Assembly (NCBI RefSeq): GCF_018881925.1
Contig: NZ_JACVPL010000010.1
Location: 25,346 to 89,345 of the forward strand
Direction: 5' to 3'
Length of the DNA: 64,000 bases
Source of the DNA: Polynucleobacter sp. Latsch14-2
GTDB taxonomy: Bacteria; Pseudomonadota; Gammaproteobacteria; Burkholderiales; Burkholderiaceae
Shown: piece after piece, positions 56,788 through 64,000 of the stretch
Position numbering within the stretch: position 1 is the first letter of the stretch
Layout of the letters: each line of letters opens with the position of its first letter
Translations under genes and position numbers: made by a program
Notes under the pieces: generated by a model
What the model saw: only the letters and a program-made list of their open reading frames with translations
What the model was told of the DNA's origin: nothing
Database searches by the model: none

Positions 56788-57990
56788 TTGACCTCCCCGC
56801 GCATAAATCTCTTAGATTTTGACGCTGACCAAATGGCAGCGTATGTCGCGGGGTTAAATGAAAAGCCCTTTAGGGCGAAACAACTCATGCAATGGATACA
56901 CCAGCGCGGTGTATCGAACATTGATGAGATGAGTGATTTAGCCAAAAGCTTCCGAGCTACTTTGCTAGATGTGGCAGAAGTCGTATCCCTTCCAGTCATC
57001 AAGGATGAACTTGCTAATGATGGCACCCGCAAGTGGTTGCTTGATGTTGGTGCTGGCAATGCAGTCGAGTCTGTCTTTATCCCAGAAGATGATCGCGGCA
57101 CTTTATGCATCTCTTCTCAGGCTGGTTGTGCGGTCAATTGCCGTTTTTGCTCTACCGGGCGACAAGGCTTTTCACGGAATCTAAGTGCCGGCGAAATTAT
57201 TGGCCAGTTGTGGTTCGCAGAACATCTACTGCGTAATGAGCCTGGAGCAGTGCGTCGAGTGGAAAAATTTCCAACTCCTGGTTGGGAACATACTGGCCGC
57301 GTTATTTCAAATGTGGTCATGATGGGAATGGGCGAGCCCTTGCTCAACTATGACAATGTGGTTACCGCATTGCGCTTGATGTTAGATGATAGGGCTTATG
57401 GCCTATCTCGCCGTCGTGTGACTGTTTCAACTTCGGGTGTTGTGCCCATGATTGATCGTTTGGCAAAAGATTGCCCTGTGGCTTTAGCAGTTTCTTTGCA
57501 TGCGCCCAATGATGCATTGCGTGATCAGTTGGTGCCCTTAAATCAAAAATATCCTTTAAGAGAATTGTTAGGCGCCTGTGAACGCTACTTGCCGTTTGCG
57601 CCAAGAGATTTCTTAACGTTTGAATATTGCATGCTCGATGGCGTTAATGATTCTGACGCGCAAGCAAAAGAGTTGATTCGTCTGCTCAGCAACATTAAAT
57701 GTAAGATTAACCTGATTCCATTCAACCCGTTTCCAGAGTCTGGCTTGAAGCGATCACCGCCGCAACGAGTGCAAGCTTTTGCCAATATCTTGCTAGATGC
57801 TGGCATGGTGGCTACGGTGCGCAAAACCCGTGGTGATGATATTGCTGCAGCCTGCGGACAATTGGCTGGCGATGTTGTGGATCGAACTAGAGTGCGTGAA
57901 CGTGCTGTGCATGATAACGAGATCATCCAGCCAGAAGATGATCCAACAGAATCAGTTCAGGCTATTCACTGGCTCGATAAATTAAATTAA
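56788..57990 (+). CDS. rlmN: Dual-specificity 23S rRNA/tRNA adenine C2-methyltransferase RlmN
   Basis: Radical-SAM enzyme that methylates A2503 of 23S rRNA and A37 of some tRNAs. 400 residues from a TTG start. The cluster motif [15 protein letters not shown] supplies CxxxCxx[15 protein letters not shown] and the mechanistic C-terminal Cys in [12 protein letters not shown] are present. The N-terminal helical domain [15 protein letters not shown] recognises RNA. Ends two bases before ispG. Confidence 0.95.
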   Translation: MTSPRINLLDFDADQMAAYVAGLNEKPFRAKQLMQWIHQRGVSNIDEMSDLAKSFRATLLDVAEVVSLPVIKDELANDGTRKWLLDVGAGNAVESVFIPEDDRGTLCISSQAGCAVNCRFCSTGRQGFSRNLSAGEIIGQLWFAEHLLRNEPGAVRRVEKFPTPGWEHTGRVISNVVMMGMGEPLLNYDNVVTALRLMLDDRAYGLSRRRVTVSTSGVVPMIDRLAKDCPVALAVSLHAPNDALRDQLVPLNQKYPLRELLGACERYLPFAPRDFLTFEYCMLDGVNDSDAQAKELIRLLSNIKCKINLIPFNPFPESGLKRSPPQRVQAFANILLDAGMVATVRKTRGDDIAAACGQLAGDVVDRTRVRERAVHDNEIIQPEDDPTESVQAIHWLDKLN

Positions 57991-57991
57991 C

Positions 57992-59251
57992 ATGAGCGCT
58001 AACCATACCTTGCCGCCTCTGCCATTGGGTCCCGCACCTAAGCGCTCAACCCGCCAAGCAACAGTTGCTTGGAAAACCAATATAGTTACTGTCGGCGGCG
58101 ATGCTCCTGTGCGCGTCCAGTCGATGACTAATACCGATACCGCTGATGCAGTCGGCACTGCAATTCAAGTGAAAGAATTGGCCTGTGCCGGATCTGAAAT
58201 GGTGCGCATTACCGTCAATACTCCGGAAGCTGCAGCAGCAGTTCCGTATATTCGCGAACAGTTGGACAAGATGGACGTATTGGTCCCTCTGATTGGCGAC
58301 TTTCACTACAACGGTCACACACTCCTCAATGACTATCCAGAGTGCGCCAAAGCTTTATCCAAATACCGCATTAATCCCGGAAACGTCGGCAAGGGTGCTA
58401 AGCGTGACCCACAGTTTGCGCAAATGATTGAGGCTGCCTGCAAATACGATAAACCCATTCGGATCGGCGTAAATTGGGGTAGCCTGGACCAAGATCTGCT
58501 TGCAAGCATCATGGATAGTAACGCTACCTTGACGGCCCCAAAAACTGCTCAGGAAGTGATGATTGAGGCATTGATTCAGTCGGCATTACAGTCTGCTGAA
58601 AAAGCAGTGGAGTTTGGCATGAACCCCAATCAAATTTTATTGTCTTGCAAGGTGAGTAATGTGCAAGACTTAGTTGCTGTGTATCGCGACCTCTCACGCC
58701 GCTCTGACTATCCATTGCATTTGGGTTTAACTGAGGCCGGCATGGGTAGCAAGGGAATTGTTTCCTCTACAGCCGCAATGGGCATCCTCTTGCAAGAAGG
58801 TATTGGCGATACGATTCGGGTTTCCTTGACGCCAGATCCAGGCGCGCCGCGTGAGAATGAAGTGATTGTGGCGCAAGAGATCTTGCAAACTATGGGCTTG
58901 CGTAATTTCACACCTATGGTGATTGCTTGTCCCGGTTGCGGTAGAACAACTAGCACCACCTTCCAAGAATTGGCTGCGAATATTCAGTCTTATTTGCGTC
59001 AGCAGATGCCTATTTGGAAGAAAACTCATCCAGGCGTTGAAAATATGAATGTTGCCGTGATGGGTTGTATTGTGAATGGGCCTGGCGAAAGCAAACATGC
59101 CAATATTGGCATTTCATTACCGGGCACTGGTGAGACTCCCGCTGCACCTGTCTTTGTTGATGGGGTGAAGGTGAAGACCTTGCGAGGCGAAAAGATTGCG
59201 GAAGAATTTCAAATCATTGTTGATGAATACGTCAAAAATAATTACTCCTAA
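57992..59251 (+). CDS. ispG: 4-hydroxy-3-methylbut-2-enyl diphosphate synthase
   Basis: Penultimate step of the MEP isoprenoid pathway, reducing the cyclodiphosphate MEcPP with a [4Fe-4S] cluster. 419 residues; the betaproteobacterial form is longer than the E. coli 372. [14 protein letters not shown] marks the TIM-barrel start; cluster ligands are in ACPGCGRTT and [10 protein letters not shown]. hisS starts two bases after the stop. Confidence 0.96.
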   Translation: MSANHTLPPLPLGPAPKRSTRQATVAWKTNIVTVGGDAPVRVQSMTNTDTADAVGTAIQVKELACAGSEMVRITVNTPEAAAAVPYIREQLDKMDVLVPLIGDFHYNGHTLLNDYPECAKALSKYRINPGNVGKGAKRDPQFAQMIEAACKYDKPIRIGVNWGSLDQDLLASIMDSNATLTAPKTAQEVMIEALIQSALQSAEKAVEFGMNPNQILLSCKVSNVQDLVAVYRDLSRRSDYPLHLGLTEAGMGSKGIVSSTAAMGILLQEGIGDTIRVSLTPDPGAPRENEVIVAQEILQTMGLRNFTPMVIACPGCGRTTSTTFQELAANIQSYLRQQMPIWKKTHPGVENMNVAVMGCIVNGPGESKHANIGISLPGTGETPAAPVFVDGVKVKTLRGEKIAEEFQIIVDEYVKNNYS

Positions 59252-59253
59252 AA

Positions 59254-60579
59254 ATGACCGAAGATAAAAATAAGAAGACTGAAAAAACGCTCAAGATTAA
59301 TGGCGTTCGCGGTATGAATGATTTGCTACCAGCTGATGCTGGGCAATGGGCTCATCTTGAGCACGTCTTGCGTGATCTGACACGAGCTTATGGCTATGAG
59401 TTTTTGCGAACTCCAATTGTTGAGGCTACAGCAGTTTTTCAACGCGGCATTGGTGAAGTGACTGATATTGTTGAAAAAGAAATGTATTCCTTTGAGGATC
59501 GCCTGAATGGGGAGCAACTAACCTTGCGCCCAGAAGGTACTGCTGCAATCGTGCGCTCGGTCATTGAAAATAATTTGATATACGAAGGCCCTAAGCGTCT
59601 TTGGTATACCGGTCCGATGTTCCGTCATGAGCGTCCACAACGCGGTCGCTATCGCCAGTTCCATCAGTTTGGAATTGAGGCCTTGGGCTTCGCTGGTCCA
59701 GATATCGATGCCGAAATCATTCTGATGGGTCAACGCCTTTGGGATGAGCTGGGCTTGAAGGGCGTTCGGCTGGAAATCAATTCACTAGGCCAGGCTGACG
59801 AGCGTTCTGCACATCGCATAGCCTTGGTGAGTTACTTTGAGAAAAATGCGGCAGCACTCGATGAAGACTCGCAACGTCGTTTACAAACTAACCCCTTGCG
59901 CATCTTGGATTCCAAGAATCCCGCAATGCAAGGCTTAATCGAAGGCGCACCTCAACTATTGGATTTCTTAGGTGAGGAATCGTTAAAGCACTTCAATGCA
60001 GTGCAAACATTGCTCAAGGCAAACAACATTCCCTGCAAGATTAATCCACGCTTGGTGCGCGGACTAGATTATTACAATCTGACCGTTTTTGAATGGGTTA
60101 CAGATGAGTTGGGCGCTCAAGGCACCATCGCTGGAGGCGGTCGTTATGATCCACTGATAGAGCGTATGGGCGGTAAAGCTGCGCCAGCTTGTGGTTGGGC
60201 TATGGGTATGGAGCGTGTTTTGGAGCTGATGAAGGTATCGGGCTCACTACCGGATGCTGCACCAGGATGCGATATTTTTGTACTACACCAAGGTGGTGAG
60301 ACTTTAACTGCTGCCATGATTATTGCTGAGCGTTTGCGCAGTGCTGGTATTGACACTATTCTCTTTTGTCCGCCAGATGGTCAATCGGCTAGCTTTAAAT
60401 CGCAAATGAAGAAAGCGGATGCAAGTGGGGCGGCCTATGCGGTCATTATTGGCCCAGATGAGCTGGCTAAAAATGAGGCTCAGATCAAAGACTTACGGGG
60501 TACTGGTGAGCAGCGGTCCGTAGCCCTTGAAGAGGTGCTAGAACAAGTAATTGACGCATTAGTCGGTAGCTCCGAATAG
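59254..60579 (+). CDS. hisS: Histidyl-tRNA synthetase
   Basis: Class II synthetase charging tRNA-His, 441 residues. Motif 2 is [19 protein letters not shown]; the histidine-specific [15 protein letters not shown] and [15 protein letters not shown] are clear, with the C-terminal anticodon-binding domain ([13 protein letters not shown]...). N-terminus [20 protein letters not shown] has an extra lysine-rich stretch before the conserved [10 protein letters not shown]. Confidence 0.97.
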   Translation: MTEDKNKKTEKTLKINGVRGMNDLLPADAGQWAHLEHVLRDLTRAYGYEFLRTPIVEATAVFQRGIGEVTDIVEKEMYSFEDRLNGEQLTLRPEGTAAIVRSVIENNLIYEGPKRLWYTGPMFRHERPQRGRYRQFHQFGIEALGFAGPDIDAEIILMGQRLWDELGLKGVRLEINSLGQADERSAHRIALVSYFEKNAAALDEDSQRRLQTNPLRILDSKNPAMQGLIEGAPQLLDFLGEESLKHFNAVQTLLKANNIPCKINPRLVRGLDYYNLTVFEWVTDELGAQGTIAGGGRYDPLIERMGGKAAPACGWAMGMERVLELMKVSGSLPDAAPGCDIFVLHQGGETLTAAMIIAERLRSAGIDTILFCPPDGQSASFKSQMKKADASGAAYAVIIGPDELAKNEAQIKDLRGTGEQRSVALEEVLEQVIDALVGSSE

Positions 60580-60616
60580 AATTACCTTACAACGATATTT
60601 ATTAGCTTGGATTGAT

Positions 60617-61276
60617 ATGCCATTAGATTTAGAAGAACAAGAACAACTTGACCAGTTCAAAGCCTTTTGGGCAAAGTACCGTAATCTCATTACCGGTATT
60701 GTAACGGCCGCCTTGTTGGTATATGCAACCTACAGTGGCTACCAGTGGTGGCGCAATAGCCAAGCTGCAGAAGCATCAAAGCTTTATGACACGATGGTGA
60801 CTGCTATTGGTAAAGGCGATAAAGAGCAAACCTTGCGCGCCGCAGATGATTTACAAAAACAGTTTGGCCGCACTCCTTATGCTGCGATGTCTAGCTTAAT
60901 TGCTGCAAAGATCTCTTCTGACGCAGGCGATGCTCCTAAAGCTATTGAGTATTTACGTTGGACCGCTAATAATGCCTCCAATGATGGCTACGTAGCCTTG
61001 GGTAAATTACGTTTAGTTTCTCAGTTGATAGAGCAGGGTACTGACAAAGACTTTGCAGAAGCTGACACGATCCTCCAGCAGAAACCGATTACTGGTTTCG
61101 AAGCTATTTGGTTGGAGCGTCGCGGAGATTGGTACTTGGCGCAGAAGAAAAATGCACAAGCTAAAACTAGTTATCAAGAGGCTTGGAAAAAATTAGATCA
61201 AGCAAAAGAATTCCCTGAGGAGGCGCGTCGCCTACTGAAGGTTAAATTAGATGCTGTCGGAGGAATTACTCAGTGA
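60617..61276 (+). CDS. YfgM-type SecYEG-associated TPR protein
   Basis: Inner-membrane protein anchored by one helix (about residues 25-45, LITGIVTAALLVYATYSGY) with a periplasmic TPR domain (219 residues). The start MPLDLEEQEQLDQFKAFWAKY is the YfgM signature; in E. coli YfgM binds the translocon with PpiD and hands over exported proteins. Its stop overlaps the bamB ATG by one base. Confidence 0.9.
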   Translation: MPLDLEEQEQLDQFKAFWAKYRNLITGIVTAALLVYATYSGYQWWRNSQAAEASKLYDTMVTAIGKGDKEQTLRAADDLQKQFGRTPYAAMSSLIAAKISSDAGDAPKAIEYLRWTANNASNDGYVALGKLRLVSQLIEQGTDKDFAEADTILQQKPITGFEAIWLERRGDWYLAQKKNAQAKTSYQEAWKKLDQAKEFPEEARRLLKVKLDAVGGITQ

Positions 61277-62439
61277 TGACCCAAAAGATGCGCTTGCACA
61301 ATCTGGTGAAGTCCGCTACAAAAGTCCTCATCATTAGCTCGGCCATCGCTACTCTGCTTGCTTGTTCTGGTGGCGCGCGGGTGCGCAAGCCCGCAGAATT
61401 GGTTCCGGTTACCAATCAATTTGAGCTCGCTCCAGTGTGGTCTACCAGTGTTGGCTCGTCTGAAACATTTAACTTTCATCCTGTTGTAGCAGGAGACGCC
61501 GTATATGCAGCTTCTCACCGCGGTAATCTTGTCAAGATTAATTTATTAGATGGTAAGAAGGTATGGGAAGCCTCGGTACCGGAGCGTATAACTGTTGGCC
61601 CCGGTTCGGATGGACGTGTAACCGCCGTTGTCACCACTAAAGGAACCGTCTATGCCTATGACGATACCGGCAAGCCAATCTGGAACGTTAGTGTTGGCAG
61701 TGAAGTGTTAACAGAGCCAGTGGTTGCTGGCGGCGTGGTTATCATTCGTGCGCTCGACAATCGTTTTATTGGTCTAGATGAGCAGACCGGCGCACGCAAG
61801 TGGACCTATCAGCGTCAACAATCAGCTCTTTCATTGCGTGTCGGGTATGGCATGTTGGAGATTGGTAATGAAGTGATTGTGACGGGTTTTGCGGGTGGTC
61901 GATTTGGCATGATTGCGATTGCAAACGGTGGCTTGGTTTGGGAGACTCCGATTTCTTTTCCGAAGGGCTTCTCAGAGATCGAACGTTTGAATGATGTGAC
62001 GGCTAAGCCAAGTATGCAAGGCGAGATTCTCTGCGCGGTTTCTTATCAGGGGCGTATTGGTTGCGGTCAAGCCCGCACCGGTAATTTGATTTGGTTTAAA
62101 GATTTTTCAAGTTTTACGGGAACATCCCAAAGTCCAGATATGGTTTTTGCTGCTGATGAAAAGTCTCATGTCACTGCCTTTGCCACTAAAGATGGTTCAC
62201 AGATTTGGGAAAATTCCAAACTCACATACAGGGATGTTGGAGAATCCTTGGCTGTTGGCAGAGTATTGCTCATGGGTGATGTAGAGGGTTATGTGCATGC
62301 ATTCTCGCAGGCGGATGGTGCGATGCTTGCGCGTATTCGTCATGATAGTAGTCCAATTACTGCCGCCCCTATTTCGGTTGGTGGGCTCATTCTGATTCAA
62401 TCTCAGGGCGGGAAATTAGCGGCGTACAGTCCAAAATGA
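61276..62439 (+). CDS. bamB: Outer-membrane protein assembly factor BamB
   Basis: Lipoprotein of the BAM complex that inserts beta-barrels such as the OprB-like porin. Lipobox TLLACSGG with Cys30; eight-bladed PQQ-type propeller with repeats such as [22 protein letters not shown] and [10 protein letters not shown]. 387 residues from ATG 61276; GTG 61273 is one codon longer and also possible. Overlaps der by four bases. Confidence 0.95.
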   Translation: MTQKMRLHNLVKSATKVLIISSAIATLLACSGGARVRKPAELVPVTNQFELAPVWSTSVGSSETFNFHPVVAGDAVYAASHRGNLVKINLLDGKKVWEASVPERITVGPGSDGRVTAVVTTKGTVYAYDDTGKPIWNVSVGSEVLTEPVVAGGVVIIRALDNRFIGLDEQTGARKWTYQRQQSALSLRVGYGMLEIGNEVIVTGFAGGRFGMIAIANGGLVWETPISFPKGFSEIERLNDVTAKPSMQGEILCAVSYQGRIGCGQARTGNLIWFKDFSSFTGTSQSPDMVFAADEKSHVTAFATKDGSQIWENSKLTYRDVGESLAVGRVLLMGDVEGYVHAFSQADGAMLARIRHDSSPITAAPISVGGLILIQSQGGKLAAYSPK

Positions 62440-63797
62440 ATCCAGTCATTACTATCGTCGGGCGCCCTAACGTAGGCAAGTCCACACTCTTTAATCGTCT
62501 GACACGTTCCCGCGATGCCCTAGTTGCCGACTTTTCTGGTCTTACCAGGGATCGTCACTACGGTAAGGGTCGAATTGGTGAGCGTGCATTCATTTGTGTA
62601 GATACTGGTGGTTTTGAGCCAGTGGCAAAGACCGGCATCGTTGCCGAGATGGCTAAGCAAACCAAACAAGCGGTTGCTGAATCTGATGTAGTGATCTTCT
62701 TGGTGGATGGTCGCCTAGGTATGGCGCCACAAGATCGTGTGATCGCTGACTTTTTACGCAAGACCGGCCGACCCATTATTTTAGCGGTTAATAAAACAGA
62801 GGGCATGCAAGCAGGGGTTGTTACCGCCGACTTTCATGAGTTGGGTTTGGGTGAGCCTTTTCCTATTTCATCTGCCCATGGGGATGGTGTTCGCGGTCTG
62901 ATCGATGATGCCTTGGATGCCTTGGGTATTGCAGAGCCTGAAGAGGATGATTTGGCGAATGATCCTAATCGCCCCATGAAGATTGCAGTAGTTGGGCGTC
63001 CAAACGTTGGCAAGTCCACGTTAATCAATAAGCTCATAGGTGAAGAGCGTGTGATTGCATTTGATATGCCAGGCACAACACGCGATGCGATTGAAGTTCC
63101 ATTCGAACGCAATGGCAAACCTTATGTCTTGGTTGATACAGCAGGTTTGCGCCGTCGTGGAAAGGTGTTTGAAGCAATTGAAAAATTTTCAGTTGTCAAA
63201 ACACTGCAAGCCATTGCTGATTGCAATGTGGTGATCCTGATGCTCGACGCGCAGCAGGATATTTCTGAGCAAGATGCTCATATCGCAGGCTTTATTGTTG
63301 AAGCGGGTAGGGCATTAGTGGTTGCTGTAAATAAGTGGGATGGGATTGATTCTTACGTTAAAGAACGCGCTCGCTTAGAAATTGCCCAAAAATTACGTTT
63401 CTTGGACTTTGCTAATGTGCACCCTATTTCTGCGAAAAAAGGCACAGGCTTAAAAGAGTTGTTTAAAGATGTTGATGCTGCTTATGCTGCAGCAATGGCA
63501 AAGTTGCCAACCCCACGCTTGACCAGAATTCTGCAAGAAGCGATTGAACACCAGCAACCAAAACGAGTTGGTATGGGTCGTCCAAAGTTGCGCTATGCAC
63601 ACCAAGGTGGTATGAACCCACCAATTGTGGTGATCCATGGTACTTCTTTAAGTGGCGTGACTGACAGCTATAAGCGTTACTTAGAGGGTCGCTTTAGGGA
63701 TGTTTTCAAGTTGCGTGGCACACCATTGCGCATTCAGATGAATACTGCAAAGAACCCTTATGTTGATGCAGATAAAGGTAAAAAAGGAAAAAAATAG
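62436..63797 (+). CDS. der: Ribosome biogenesis GTPase Der (EngA)
   Basis: Tandem GTPase needed for 50S assembly, 453 residues. Two G domains each have a GRPNVGKS P-loop (residues 8-15 and 187-194), with [16 protein letters not shown] switch II, NKTE/NKWD base-recognition motifs, and a C-terminal KH-like domain ([29 protein letters not shown]). The ATG overlaps the bamB stop (ATGA). Confidence 0.97.
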   Translation: MNPVITIVGRPNVGKSTLFNRLTRSRDALVADFSGLTRDRHYGKGRIGERAFICVDTGGFEPVAKTGIVAEMAKQTKQAVAESDVVIFLVDGRLGMAPQDRVIADFLRKTGRPIILAVNKTEGMQAGVVTADFHELGLGEPFPISSAHGDGVRGLIDDALDALGIAEPEEDDLANDPNRPMKIAVVGRPNVGKSTLINKLIGEERVIAFDMPGTTRDAIEVPFERNGKPYVLVDTAGLRRRGKVFEAIEKFSVVKTLQAIADCNVVILMLDAQQDISEQDAHIAGFIVEAGRALVVAVNKWDGIDSYVKERARLEIAQKLRFLDFANVHPISAKKGTGLKELFKDVDAAYAAAMAKLPTPRLTRILQEAIEHQQPKRVGMGRPKLRYAHQGGMNPPIVVIHGTSLSGVTDSYKRYLEGRFRDVFKLRGTPLRIQMNTAKNPYVDADKGKKGKK

Positions 63798-63865
63798 CCA
63801 AGTGAAATGTTGTGAGATAAGATTTCTTTATAAAGAGCTTGAATTGTTGTTATTTGGCCCAATAT

Positions 63866-64000
63866 GTATCTTTCGTAGATTCAAACACGAAGTGCAACAC
63901 GGTTTAAAGATTGATTAAAGACTTCATTGGGGGTTTTAAATCCTAATCGTTTTCTAGGTCGGTTGTTTAATCGGTCTTGGATCATTCTAAGCTCTGCATC
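63866..64000 (-). mobile_element. Right-edge insertion sequence of the IS30 family (partial)
   Basis: The transposase 3' end defines an element that continues beyond base 64000. Its terminal inverted repeat probably includes CGTAGATTCAAACACGAAG near 63874-63892, overlapping the stop codon as in other IS30 elements, but the exact boundary and target duplication cannot be set with only one end visible. The 83 bases between der and the transposase stop show no gene. Confidence 0.6.
63881..64000 (-). CDS. IS30-family transposase, C-terminal end only
   Basis: An open frame enters from the right edge on the minus strand and ends at a TGA at 63881-63883. The 39 visible residues include RLNNRPRKRLGFKTPNEVF, the diagnostic end of the DDE domain in IS30-family transposases, followed by NRVALRV. 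The remainder lies outside the window, so intactness cannot be judged. Confidence 0.88.
   Translation of the reverse strand, partial: DAELRMIQDRLNNRPRKRLGFKTPNEVFNQSLNRVALRV

Noticed and set aside
1..64000. CRISPR arrays, prophage, integron or conjugative genes
   Set aside because: No regularly spaced repeats, phage structural genes, integrase or transfer genes were seen; the only mobile sequence is the partial IS30 element at the right end.

Overview
The window looks like a core-chromosome segment from a betaproteobacterium of the Burkholderiaceae, most likely Polynucleobacter or a close freshwater relative. This is inferred from gene order (tpiA-secG-tRNA-Leu-nuoA-N, then NUDIX and DUF1178; SRP RNA next to dnaX-ybaB-recR; ndk-rlmN-ispG-hisS-yfgM-bamB-der), orphan Bug-type binding proteins, a type-B ribosomal protein L31, tight spacing and many TTG/GTG starts. 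No database search was possible, so the genus is a judgement.

Layout. 1-2098: end of a quinone oxidoreductase, tpiA, secG and tRNA-Leu(GAG). 2231-16734: the complete 14-gene complex I operon nuoA-nuoN, closed by a terminator. 16893-20970: NUDIX hydrolase, DUF1178 protein, a tiny membrane protein overlapping an unusual DsbB, a Bug receptor, and two small envelope proteins. 21002-26583 (minus strand): MATE exporter, GT39-type glycosyltransferase, rpmE, rho and trxA, with three convincing intrinsic terminators. 26691-33208: an overlapping AddB-like/AddA-like nuclease-helicase pair. 33313-36795: a TPR membrane protein, a DUF1993 protein and SOS-controlled umuDC with a near-perfect LexA box. 36968-39134: a 44-residue membrane protein, a second Bug receptor and an ExoX-like exonuclease. 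39127-42870: a candidate structured RNA, 4.5S RNA, dnaX-ybaB-recR, then two antitoxin-like genes with no toxin. 43131-50560: an OprB-like porin and a heavy-metal-type RND efflux operon. 50571-55031: surE-pcm-nlpD-exonuclease-rlmD. 55194-63797: a 26-residue peptide, a BI-1 family protein, then ndk to der. The right edge (63881-64000) enters an IS30-family transposase.

Most of the window is conserved housekeeping: respiration, translation, replication and repair, outer-membrane assembly and isoprenoid synthesis. The most unusual places are (1) the ParD-like gene plus a chimera of a RelB-like tail and a nucleotidyltransferase domain that has lost its catalytic aspartates, behind recR; (2) a DsbB whose second cysteine pair sits at the C-terminus after an extra membrane helix, overlapping a 52-residue membrane protein; (3) a possible structured RNA with mutually exclusive stems between exoX and the SRP RNA; (4) two very small membrane peptides; and (5) an SOS box so close to the umuD start that the mRNA may be leaderless. 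I saw no CRISPR array, prophage or integron.
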